NCBI GenBank assembly: GCA_017889845.1 | Contig: JAGGAJ010000004.1 | Span: forward strand, 1-31,144 | Origin: Deltaproteobacteria bacterium | GTDB lineage: Bacteria; Desulfobacterota; Deferrimicrobia; Deferrimicrobiales; Deferrimicrobiaceae | DNA: 31,144 nt | Direction: 5' to 3' | In this document: one piece after another, positions 8,950 through 14,848 of the stretch | How the letters are laid out: each line of letters starts with the position of its first letter | Numbering within the stretch: position 1 is the first letter of the stretch | Made by a program: the position numbers and the translations under genes | Notes under the pieces: generated by a model | What the model saw: the letters and a program-made list of their open reading frames with translations, nothing else | Told to the model about the DNA's origin: nothing | The model's database searches: none

Positions 8950-9531
8950 ATGCAGGGCATCCGCTGGGAAACGGACTTCCTCGCCGCTCTCGGGAAGGCG
9001 GGGGACGAAGGCCGGCCGGTCTACCAGGACTTCTGGTTCGACGGCTGACTCGGCTGCGCCAAAATGAATACGGGTCCGTATTCCGATCCAGCCGTCACCG
9101 GGTTCATCAACCGGACCTTCGTACCGGTGCGCACCGAGTGCTTCTGGGACAACCCCACCGAGACGATGCGCCGCTTCGACGTGAAGTGGACCCCCACCTT
9201 CCTCGTCCACGACCCGGAAGGGAAGGAGCACCACCGGTTCGTGGGCTACGTGCCCACCGACGACCTCCTCGCGCACCTCTGGCTCGGCAGAGCCAAGATC
9301 CTCTACGATTCCGACCGACATGCGGAGGCGATCCCCCTTTTCGAGACGGTCCTGTCGAGCCACCCCGCCGCGGGCGCCGCTCCCGAGGCGGCCTTCCTCC
9401 GGGGGGTGTCCGGGTTCAAGGTTTCCCACGACCCGAAGGAGCTGCGGAGGGCGTACGACCATCTGACCGCGCGATACCCGCAGAGCGAGTGGGCCCGGCG
9501 GGCGGAGCCGTACTCGGCCATCCCCCTCTGA
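8950..9531 (+). CDS. Thioredoxin-fold selenoprotein with U-x-x-C active site (in-frame TGA read as selenocysteine)
   Basis: Reading from ATG 8950, preceded by an excellent AAGGAGGG site at 8938-8945, the frame meets one TGA at 9046-9048 (codon 33). It then continues in the same frame to TGA 9529-9531, for 193 residues. Across the TGA the protein reads FWFDG-U-LGCAKMNTGPY, so the TGA falls exactly on the first active-site cysteine of a CxxC thioredoxin motif, with Cys36 as the second. The fold continues with FINRTFVPVRTE and the cis-proline loop KWTPTFLV (Pro82). Residues of about 118-190 form TPR-like helices (HAEAIPLFETVLSSHP). A hairpin with a GGUC loop follows the TGA at SECIS distance. 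The likely role is thiol-disulfide or peroxide chemistry; substrate and location are unknown, and no signal peptide is visible. A standard gene caller would report only 9064-9531 or a pseudogene. SelA/B/C genes are not in the window. Confidence 0.85.
9046..9082 (+). promoter_or_regulatory. UGA codon plus bacterial SECIS-like hairpin
   Basis: After UGA (9046-9048) come 18 nt, then AAUACG (9067-9072), loop GGUC (9073-9076) and CGUAUU (9077-9082), a perfect 6-bp stem that can close one more G-C pair. The apical loop starts 24 nt after the UGA, within the 16-37 nt window described for bacterial SECIS elements. It has the loop G residues contacted by SelB. The E. coli fdhF SECIS has the same GGUC at its loop. 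Confidence 0.75.
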
Positions 9532-9724
9532 AAGACTTCATCCCGGCTCAGCGGAGTCGATAAGGCAGGCAAGTTCTTCTCCTCCCGCGTTCCCTTCCCA
9601 GGCCATCGCGTGTTCAACCAGCCGGTTTACTGGCGTTTTTCCCAAATCCATTCGATCTTGCCGTGTCCCGAAGAGGGGCAGACTGCGAGATGGTGGGACA
9701 TCCCGGCCTTCTCCCTCCATTCTT

Positions 9725-9781
9725 TGACAAATTTTGTCATATTTCCGTTGTTTGAGTCGATTTGGGTGACATTTATTGTCT
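9725..9781. promoter_or_regulatory. Pair of 15-bp palindromic sites, candidate enhancer/activator sites
   Basis: TGACAAATTTTGTCA (9725-9739) is a perfect 7-bp inverted repeat around one central base. TGACATTTATTGTCT (9767-9781) is a near copy. Their centres are 42 bp apart, four helical turns, which places both on the same DNA face. They lie about 280-330 bp upstream of the sigma-54-like promoter, a typical distance for sites bound by enhancer-binding proteins. TGTC half-sites are reported for the pilin regulator PilR; the link to PilR here is inference. Confidence 0.5.
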
Positions 9782-9811
9782 CTAATGCCAGCTTGCACCA
9801 CTCAGCGTATA

Positions 9812-9947
9812 GGGTAAATGTTTTCCATTCTGAAATAGAAAAACAAAATTAATACGATACTGTAATTCCTTATTATTACCTTTAATAAGAAATATATTAC
9901 CCATTAAAATCGCTTCAAGTGAGTTGTGGGTAAATATTTTTCATTTT
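9812..9947. repeat. Imperfect 20-bp direct repeats in the AT-rich island
   Basis: GGGTAAATGTTTTCCATTCT (9812-9831) and GGGTAAATATTTTTCATTTT (9928-9947) agree at 17 of 20 positions, 116 bp apart. A related TTACCCATT in the opposite direction lies at 9898-9906. They may be protein-binding sites; AT bias alone could explain part of the similarity. Confidence 0.4.
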
Positions 9948-10054
9948 ATTGGCCGGGATCCGGAACGATACGAATAATGTTACTAACAATTATTCCCTGT
10001 ACTCATGAACAGATACGTTGCCTTACTTCTGCGATGAAAGGTGGTCCATCCAGT

Positions 10055-10069
10055 TGGCACGATGTTTGT
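10055..10069 (+). promoter_or_regulatory. Sigma-54-like promoter of the Tad pilus locus
   Basis: TGGCACG (10055-10061), four bases, then TTGT (10066-10069) matches the sigma-54 consensus TGGCACG-N4-TTGC with a single mismatch (T for the final C). The -24 GG at 10056-10057 and the -12 G at 10068 have the required spacing. It is the best promoter in the gap before the pilins. It would make a leader of about 340 nt and require an enhancer-binding ATPase. Confidence 0.6.
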
Positions 10070-10136
10070 TTTATGCAATATCGGATTCGTTGTGGCGACT
10101 GTACCTCGCCGGGAACGTGGGTGGTACCCGGGGCCC

Positions 10137-10401
10137 GAATCAACATCGTCGGCGAGGAACCAAAACGGGGTTGAAGGAAATCCGGCAACCAACCGAAGAG
10201 GCGCTCGATCGGTCGAACAACGGGAAACCAACACGGCACCAGGATACGGCAGATTGCCGTATGTCACGGGAAAAGGAGGTGGCTGCCGGGAATTTAAAAA
10301 AATGCGTATCGGCGGTTTTTTGGGTTAAAGAAAAACGGGCAACCAACCGAAGAAACCTGTGACGGGTCAACGGGCGGGGAATCAACCCCGACGAAAGACC
10401 C
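10137..10401 (+). ncRNA. Structured, internally duplicated 5' leader of the pilin transcript
   Basis: A 16-base motif, GGCAACCAACCGAAGA, occurs twice (10184-10199 and 10338-10353), in both cases followed at a similar distance by a GGTC...AACGGG segment. GAATCAAC also occurs twice (10137-10144 and 10379-10386), each followed by a CCAAAA stretch with G-rich flank. A perfect 8-bp hairpin lies at 10244-10251/10255-10262. A nested hairpin, GGGTC/GACCC (10364-10368/10397-10401) enclosing GGGG/CCCC (10376-10379/10386-10389), ends directly before the pilin ribosome binding site (about 10405-10412). The layout suggests a cis-regulatory RNA, possibly with two ligand- or protein-binding units. I could not match it to the c-di-GMP (GEMM) consensus. 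Confidence 0.45.
10282..10321 (+). terminator. Possible attenuator within the pilin leader
   Basis: GCTGCCG (10282-10288) can pair with CGGCGGT (10310-10316), including two wobble pairs, followed by a run of six T (10316-10321). The loop is long (21 nt, A-rich), so this is a weak intrinsic terminator at best. Its place between the two leader repeats would fit transcription attenuation. Confidence 0.3.
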
Positions 10402-10419
10402 AAAAGGAGGAGAAAAGAG

Positions 10420-10605
10420 ATGTTGCAGAAACTCATCGCGAAGATGTCTGACGAGAAAGGGCAGGGCCTGGTGGAGTACGCACTGATCCTCGTGCTGGTA
10501 TCCATCGGTTGCATGCTGCTCCTTCAAGCCATGGGAGTTCAGATCGGCGCCGTGTTCACCCAGATCACCACCGCCCTCACGCCGGCCGCAGCACCAGCAC
10601 CGTAA
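10420..10605 (+). CDS. flp: Flp-family major pilin (first copy)
   Basis: This 61-residue type IVb prepilin would be the main structural subunit of the Tad (Flp) pilus. The short charged leader MLQKLIAKMSDEKG is followed by QGLVEYALILVLVSIGCMLL, the Flp signature. A prepilin peptidase would cut after the glycine at residue 14, leaving Glu at position 5 followed by Tyr. The mature chain is about 47 residues with one hydrophobic helix and an Ala/Pro-rich tail. AAGGAGGAG precedes ATG 10420 at good spacing. It is the first gene of the Tad run, behind a sigma-54-like promoter and a long leader. A second Flp-like gene follows. The prepilin peptidase (CpaA/TadV) is not in this window. Confidence 0.9.
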   Translation: MLQKLIAKMSDEKGQGLVEYALILVLVSIGCMLLLQAMGVQIGAVFTQITTALTPAAAPAP

Positions 10606-10680
10606 GCTGGTGGCGAAACCGTTGGCGGAGGCGGTAAGGGAGTGACCGCTTCCGGTCGAAGGACGCTGTTATGGTAACGG

Positions 10681-10703
10681 GGCAACGGGACGAACCCGTT
10701 GCC
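10681..10703 (+). other. Strong intercistronic hairpin before the second pilin gene
   Basis: GGCAACGGG (10681-10689), loop ACGAA, CCCGTTGCC (10695-10703) is a perfect 9-bp stem. It ends one base before the GGAGG ribosome binding site (10704-10708) of the second pilin. There is no T-run, so it more likely affects mRNA stability or translation than termination. Confidence 0.55.
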
Positions 10704-10716
10704 GGAGGCCGTCACG

Positions 10717-10875
10717 ATGGATTGGATCGCAGGAATAGTCGGGTCCGAGGAAGGGCAATCCCTGATGGAATACGCCCTCATACTCGTCCTCGTCGCGTTG
10801 ATAGCCATCACGGGGTTGACGGCCTACGGAACCCAGTTGAGCGTTGTGTTTCAGACGATCGTGAGCACTTTCTGA
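10717..10875 (+). CDS. Second Flp-family pilin (short)
   Basis: This gene encodes 52 residues from ATG 10717, with GGAGG at 10704-10708 eight bases upstream, to TGA 10873-10875. The leader MDWIAGIVGSEEG is followed by QSLMEYALILVLVALIAITG, a textbook Flp prepilin motif with cleavage after Gly13 and Glu at +5. The mature protein would be 39 residues with one hydrophobic helix and the short tail QTIVSTF. It differs clearly from the first pilin outside the motif, so it is a paralogue and not a recent copy. It may be a minor pilin or an alternative major subunit. It is short enough to be missed by length-filtered gene calling. Confidence 0.85.
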   Translation: MDWIAGIVGSEEGQSLMEYALILVLVALIAITGLTAYGTQLSVVFQTIVSTF

Positions 10876-10911
10876 TGTGCACCGGATCCGGTAACGCCGG
10901 GATGAAACGGT

Positions 10912-10954
10912 CCTCCCGGGAATTGCGGGATCTCGAAGAGATGATCCCGGGAGG
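10912..10954 (+). other. Long intercistronic hairpin before tadE
   Basis: CCTCCCGGGA (10912-10921) pairs perfectly with TCCCGGGAGG (10945-10954). Within it, GGGATCTC (10927-10934) can pair with GAGAT and ATCCC (10938-10948), with one bulge, so inner and outer stems share bases and compete. It sits between the second pilin and tadE and lacks a T-run. Confidence 0.5.
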
Positions 10955-10982
10955 CCGTTCATCCGGGTCGGCGAGGAAAGCG

Positions 10983-11399
10983 ATGTACACGAATCCGAAT
11001 CGGATGGTCCGGAATGAGCGTGGCCAGGGCCTGGTCGAATTCGCTCTGGTGGTGCCGATGCTCCTCATCCTCGTGTTCGGGATCGCGGAGTTCGGACGGG
11101 CGTGGATGACGAGGAACGTCCTCACCGGGGCCGCGCGGGAGGCCGCCCGGATCGCGGCCGTACCCGTCGCGGGAGGCGGTTCGAACAACGCGGCGGCGAC
11201 CACCCGGGCCAGCCAGCTCCTGACCTCGGCTGGGATCACGGCAGCGACGGTCACCGTGGTCGATGACGGGGCGGCGTTCGGGACCGTCACCGCCACGGTG
11301 ACATACAATTTCCCGGTGGTGGTCTTGGGTTTCATCCCGGGTCTGAACAACGCAATGGTTCCGTTGTCCACCACGACGACGATGCGCAGGGAATATTAA
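10983..11399 (+). CDS. tadE: TadE-like minor pseudopilin
   Basis: This 138-residue protein has a short cytoplasmic leader, then RGQGLVEFALVVPMLLILVF, the TadE-type prepilin-like transmembrane motif. Next is the conserved segment GIAEFGRAWMTRNVLTGAAR-EAARIAA that defines the TadE family. The rest is a beta-rich periplasmic region ending MRREY. In Tad systems such pseudopilins are processed by the prepilin peptidase and are needed for pilus assembly. The first ATG (10983) follows GAGGAAAG. An internal ATG at 11004, seven codons later, is possible and would leave only seven residues (MVRNERG) before the conserved motif. It lies 107 bp after the second pilin, behind a strong hairpin, and 18 bp before cpaB. 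Confidence 0.85.
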   Translation: MYTNPNRMVRNERGQGLVEFALVVPMLLILVFGIAEFGRAWMTRNVLTGAAREAARIAAVPVAGGGSNNAAATTRASQLLTSAGITAATVTVVDDGAAFGTVTATVTYNFPVVVLGFIPGLNNAMVPLSTTTTMRREY

Positions 11400-11417
11400 G
11401 GAGGGGAGAATCCCTAG

Positions 11418-12299
11418 ATGGATCGCAAACGAATCTTGATGGTCGTCGGTGCAGCCGTTCTGCTGGCCCTGCTCGCCAGCCTCGGGGCCTACAAGTTCCT
11501 CTCCGAGAGCGGCCGGGCAGCGGAGCAGTCCCGCCTCCAGACCGTGGGGATCGTCGTCGCCCTCGTCGACATCCCCATCGGTACCACGATCAATACCAAC
11601 CAGGTGGCGATCTCGCCATGGCCGAAAGACAGCTACCCGAAGGACTTCATCGCCGATCCGAAGTCCGCCGTGGGGCGGACCGCCCTGAGGGATTTCGTCC
11701 GCGGCGAACCGGTGGTCGAGGGGAAGCTCGTGCCGGTGAACAAGCCAGCCGGGCTCCTCTCCCTCAAGGTTCCGCAGGGGATGCGGGCGTTCTCGGTCAA
11801 GGTGAACGAGGTCGTCGGGGTGGGCGGTTTCATCGTCCCGGATACAATCGTGGACGTCGTCGTGACGACGGCCCCCAACTCCCAAAAACAGATGGAGCAG
11901 TTCTCGAAGATCGTCCTGGAAAACATCCGGGTGCTCGCCGCCGGCCAGGCGGTGGAGCAGAAGGAGAACAAGCCGGTCACCGTGAACACCGTCACGCTCG
12001 CTGTGACCCCCGACGATGCGGAGAAGCTCGCCCTCGCCAGCAACGACGGGAAGATCCAGCTGGTCCTGCGCAACTACGCGGACACGGACAACGTGGTGAC
12101 AGGAGGGATCGACAAGGCTCGTCTCCTCGCTTCGTACCGGAAGGCGACCGTCGCGCCGCCGGACGCCTCCGAGCCGGAGCGGAAGCCACGCCGGATCGCC
12201 AAGAAAGCGGTTCCCGCCGTCGCGCCACCGGCGCCGAAAAAGGCGTACACCGTCGAGGTGATCAAGGGGAACAAGCGGACGGAGGAGAACTTCGAGTAG
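11418..12299 (+). CDS. cpaB: CpaB/RcpC Flp pilus assembly protein
   Basis: This 293-residue protein starts with an N-terminal membrane anchor (RILMVVGAAVLLALLASLGA). It is followed by the SAF-like beta-clip region typical of CpaB, seen in VALVDIPIGTTINTNQVAIS and VGRTALRDFVRGEPVVEGKL. The RcpC-type domain comes next, with VPQGMRAFSVKVNEVVGVGG, and then the segment VNTVTLAVTPDDAEKLALAS. The C terminus is basic and Lys/Pro-rich. CpaB sits in the periplasm and is thought to work with the secretin encoded next. Ribosome binding site AGGAGGGGAG lies around 11399-11408. The order flp-flp-tadE-cpaB-cpaC is a normal Tad arrangement. Confidence 0.9.
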   Translation: MDRKRILMVVGAAVLLALLASLGAYKFLSESGRAAEQSRLQTVGIVVALVDIPIGTTINTNQVAISPWPKDSYPKDFIADPKSAVGRTALRDFVRGEPVVEGKLVPVNKPAGLLSLKVPQGMRAFSVKVNEVVGVGGFIVPDTIVDVVVTTAPNSQKQMEQFSKIVLENIRVLAAGQAVEQKENKPVTVNTVTLAVTPDDAEKLALASNDGKIQLVLRNYADTDNVVTGGIDKARLLASYRKATVAPPDASEPERKPRRIAKKAVPAVAPPAPKKAYTVEVIKGNKRTEENFE

Positions 12300-12334
12300 A
12301 CGGGCCGGGTCGAATTTTCGTGAGGGGGTGTGGA

Positions 12335-13666
12335 GTGACTACAAGAAAGGTAACAGTTCTGATCGCGGCAGGGGCGTTTTGCCTCGGATTCCTGATCGGC
12401 AGCCCCGCCTTCGCGCTGCCGGAGTCGGAGGCGGCGAAGGCCGAGGCGAAAACCCAGGCAAAGACACTCTCCCTATACGCCAACCAGTCGATCCTGATCG
12501 ACAGCGCCTTCGACATCCGGCGCGTCTCCATCGCCCGGCCGGAGACAGCGGACGTCATGGTGGTATCCCCCCGGCAGATGGTGATTATCGGGAAGAGCGC
12601 CGGACAGACGACCCTCGTCTACTGGAGCCAGGAGGAGGTCCCCACGATGATCGAGGTGGTCGTCGGGGTCAACCTGGACCTCGTGAGGGAAGACCTGGCG
12701 AAGATCGCCCCCGGGGAGGAGTTCGAGGTGACCGCCGCGGGGGAGAAGCTCATCCTCACCGGGACGGTTGGGGACAACGTGGTACAGACCCGGCTGGTGG
12801 AAGGCGCGCAGGCGCACGCCAAGGGAATCGTGAACCTTCTCAAGGTGAAGAAACTCGAACAAGTCCTCCTCCAGATCCGGGTGTCCGAGGTCGACCGGAG
12901 TCTTGCGAAGGAACTCGGCTTCAGCTACTTTTACAAGGGCAACAATTACAGCGGTATCCTGAGCCCGGGCAATTCCTTTAACCCCCCCTCAGGGAGTTGG
13001 CCCGGCGATTCCTCCGTGAACTTCAGTGACTTGGCAAACATCTTCTTCGCGAATACTGGCAATCTCCCGAATTTCGCCGTGTTCCTCCGGACCCTTGAGG
13101 ACAAGGGGGGGCTCAAGATCCTTGCGGAGCCGAATCTCGTCGTTGCGAACGGAGCCGAGGGGAAGTTCATGGTGGGAGGAGAGTTCCCCATCGTCATCAA
13201 CACGGCGACCGGAGGGACGGCCGCATACTCCATTGAATACAAGGATTACGGAGTTCGGCTCAACTTCAAGCCGAAGATTTCGTCGAACGGGGAGATCTAC
13301 CTTCAGGTCTACCAGGAGGTCAGCGAGCTCGACTTCGCCAACGCCGTCGTCCTCCAGGGGTTCCGGATCCCGGCGCTGAAAACCCGGAAGGCGGAATCGG
13401 GACTGCAGCTGGCGGACGGACAGACCTTCGTGCTGGCCGGGCTCATCGACAACAAGGTGTCGAAGGAGATATCCAAGCTTCCGTTCCTGGGGGATATCCC
13501 GATCCTGGGGGCCCTGTTCCGGAACACGCGGTACCAGAACAACGAGACCGAGCTGATGGTGATGGTCACGCCGAAGATCGTCCGCCCGCTGACCAAGGAC
13601 GAGATCCCGGTGCTCCCCTCGGAGAAGATGAATCCCGAGGAAACGAGCCCGAATATGATCTGGTAG
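12335..13666 (+). CDS. cpaC: CpaC/RcpA outer-membrane secretin of the Tad pilus
   Basis: This 443-residue protein forms the outer-membrane pore for the pilus. GTG 12335 is chosen because it opens a clean signal peptide (residues 1-27, ending GSPAFA) and follows GAGGGGGTG; the frame extends upstream only as a shadow across cpaB. The N-terminal pilus-assembly secretin domain includes LYANQSILIDSAFDIRRVSI and the segment QMVIIGKSAGQTTLVYWS. A BON-like segment (ILTGTVGDNVVQTRLVEGAQ) follows. The C-terminal secretin domain has VLLQIRVSEVDRSLAKELGF, AEPNLVVANGAEGKFMVGGE and FPIVINTATGG, and ends with PFLGDIPILGALFRNTRYQN followed by ETELMVMVTPKIV. All are classic features. It lies 35 bp after cpaB. 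Confidence 0.92.
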   Translation: MTTRKVTVLIAAGAFCLGFLIGSPAFALPESEAAKAEAKTQAKTLSLYANQSILIDSAFDIRRVSIARPETADVMVVSPRQMVIIGKSAGQTTLVYWSQEEVPTMIEVVVGVNLDLVREDLAKIAPGEEFEVTAAGEKLILTGTVGDNVVQTRLVEGAQAHAKGIVNLLKVKKLEQVLLQIRVSEVDRSLAKELGFSYFYKGNNYSGILSPGNSFNPPSGSWPGDSSVNFSDLANIFFANTGNLPNFAVFLRTLEDKGGLKILAEPNLVVANGAEGKFMVGGEFPIVINTATGGTAAYSIEYKDYGVRLNFKPKISSNGEIYLQVYQEVSELDFANAVVLQGFRIPALKTRKAESGLQLADGQTFVLAGLIDNKVSKEISKLPFLGDIPILGALFRNTRYQNNETELMVMVTPKIVRPLTKDEIPVLPSEKMNPEETSPNMIW

Positions 13667-13698
13667 CCGGAGCGGTGGACATGGGAAGGAGGACCCGG

Positions 13699-14841
13699 AT
13701 GATGCGTATCGTCGGGAACGACAAGGGGCAGGTACTGGTTTTCCTCGCCATCTCCATACTCGTCCTCCTGGCCCTGGCCGCCCTCGGGATCGACGTGGGG
13801 TACATGTACAGCGTTCGTCACGAGCTTCAGCGATCTGCGGATGCGGGGGCGCTGGCCGGAGGATCGCGGTTCATCGAACCCGACGCCTCCTGGTCGCCGA
13901 ATCCGTCGGACCCGGTCATGGCCGGGGCGGATGCCCGGGCGCGGGACTACGCGACCCGGGACCTCGTCGTGAATTCCACGTTGGATCCCGCCACGGAGGT
14001 GGCCGTGAGCTTCCCTTCCCAGGATCGCATCCGGGTCACCACCCAGCGGACGGTTCCCCTGTTCTTCGCCCGCGTGCTGGGGCTCAACAACCAGCTGATC
14101 AGCGCCACGGCGGTGGCGGAAGCGGCGGTGGCCGATTCGGGGGTCCAGTGCCTGAAGCCGTGGGCGATCCCCCTTCCGTGGGTCGACCTGGAAGATCCGC
14201 CGAACCGGTTGTTCAATCCCGAGATCAACGAAGTGATAACCCCGTTGGAGAACATCCAGACCGGCTACGAGATGATCATCAAGATCGCCGAACCGTTCAA
14301 CAAGAACGGCCAGATCGATCTGCCTTCCTTGCAGCAGGAAGCCGGACATTTCTTCGCAATCGGATTGTGCGGCGACACGGGTGCGGCCGACTACAAGGAC
14401 CGGATCGTGAACAAATGCAAGGACGACTGCTCGGTCAGCAAGGATGAATATATCCCCCTGGAGCCGGGGAACATGGTGGGCCCTACGAAGCAGGGAGTCG
14501 ACGAACTGATCGCAAACGACTCGCAGGCGAAGTGGAACCCGGACCAGGCCGTCACCAGCGACCCGGACAGGGTGGCCGAGTGGGTAACCGGGTCGTCCAG
14601 TTCGCCCGACTGGAGATCGTCCGATCGCCTCATCCGGATCCCGGTGTACGACCCGAATGATGTGCTCGCCCATGGCAGGACGGACATGAAAGTCGCCGGT
14701 TTCGCGGGATTCTGGGTGGAGGGGTACAACTCCAAACAGGGAACGGTCATCGGCCACTACGTTCCCGCCACGGCACTGGGATCCAGCAACCAGGGTCCTT
14801 CCACCGGCCCGGTGCTGAAAGTCCTGCGTCTGGTGGAGTAG
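13699..14841 (+). CDS. tadG: TadG-like pilus assembly protein
   Basis: This protein of about 380 residues has an N-terminal TadG/TadE-like membrane segment, GQVLVFLAISILVLLALAAL, followed by the conserved GIDVGYMYSVRHELQRSADA and GALAGGSRF. That is the hallmark of TadG N-terminal domains. The rest is a large extracytoplasmic region without a recognised fold. It has several cysteines (VQCLKPWAIPLPW, IGLCGDTG, VNKCKDDCS) that may form disulfides, and there is no obvious von Willebrand A metal site. ATG 13699 is preferred because AAGGAGG ends seven bases before it; in-frame GTG 13675 and ATG 13681 lack comparable sites. It follows the secretin by 32 bp and precedes cpaE by 7 bp. Confidence 0.8.
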   Translation: MMRIVGNDKGQVLVFLAISILVLLALAALGIDVGYMYSVRHELQRSADAGALAGGSRFIEPDASWSPNPSDPVMAGADARARDYATRDLVVNSTLDPATEVAVSFPSQDRIRVTTQRTVPLFFARVLGLNNQLISATAVAEAAVADSGVQCLKPWAIPLPWVDLEDPPNRLFNPEINEVITPLENIQTGYEMIIKIAEPFNKNGQIDLPSLQQEAGHFFAIGLCGDTGAADYKDRIVNKCKDDCSVSKDEYIPLEPGNMVGPTKQGVDELIANDSQAKWNPDQAVTSDPDRVAEWVTGSSSSPDWRSSDRLIRIPVYDPNDVLAHGRTDMKVAGFAGFWVEGYNSKQGTVIGHYVPATALGSSNQGPSTGPVLKVLRLVE

Positions 14842-14848
14842 GAGAACC

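Larger units (their letters stand above)
9532..10419. other. Long regulatory intergenic region with an AT-rich island, upstream of the Tad locus
   Basis: This 888-bp gap has no open frame with a believable start or family. The first 190 bp have ordinary base composition. From about 9720 to 9970 the sequence becomes strikingly AT-rich against the GC-rich surroundings, and holds two similar palindromes, a 20-bp direct repeat and a 7-bp inverted repeat (9869-9875 with 9883-9889). A sigma-54-like promoter lies at 10055-10069, followed by about 350 nt of repeat- and hairpin-rich leader up to the first pilin gene. The elements are listed separately. Confidence 0.7.

Noticed and set aside
9046..9048. 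TGA as a nonsense mutation making the thioredoxin-like gene a pseudogene
   Set aside because: There are no other stops or frameshifts, the TGA sits exactly on the redox residue, and a SECIS-like hairpin follows. A chance mutation would rarely meet all three conditions.
9538..9801. 87-codon minus-strand frame in the intergenic region
   Set aside because: No ribosome binding site, no recognisable domain, and it runs through the palindromic regulatory sites.
10041..10328. Open frame of 95 codons within the pilin leader
   Set aside because: It starts on the sigma-54-like promoter itself, has no Shine-Dalgarno, and its sequence is low in protein-like character; a structured leader explains the region better.
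10271..10328. Eight-codon leader peptide (ATG 10302) behind an AAGGAGGTG at 10273-10281
   Set aside because: The ribosome binding site lies about 20 bases from the ATG, too far for normal initiation.
10137..10401. c-di-GMP (GEMM-I) riboswitch
   Set aside because: The diagnostic GGGCAAA...GACGCAAAGCC core is not present; only a loose GGCAACC similarity exists.
13675..13698. Longer start for the TadG-like protein
   Set aside because: GTG 13675 and ATG 13681 lack good ribosome binding sites, while AAGGAGG is ideally placed for ATG 13699.
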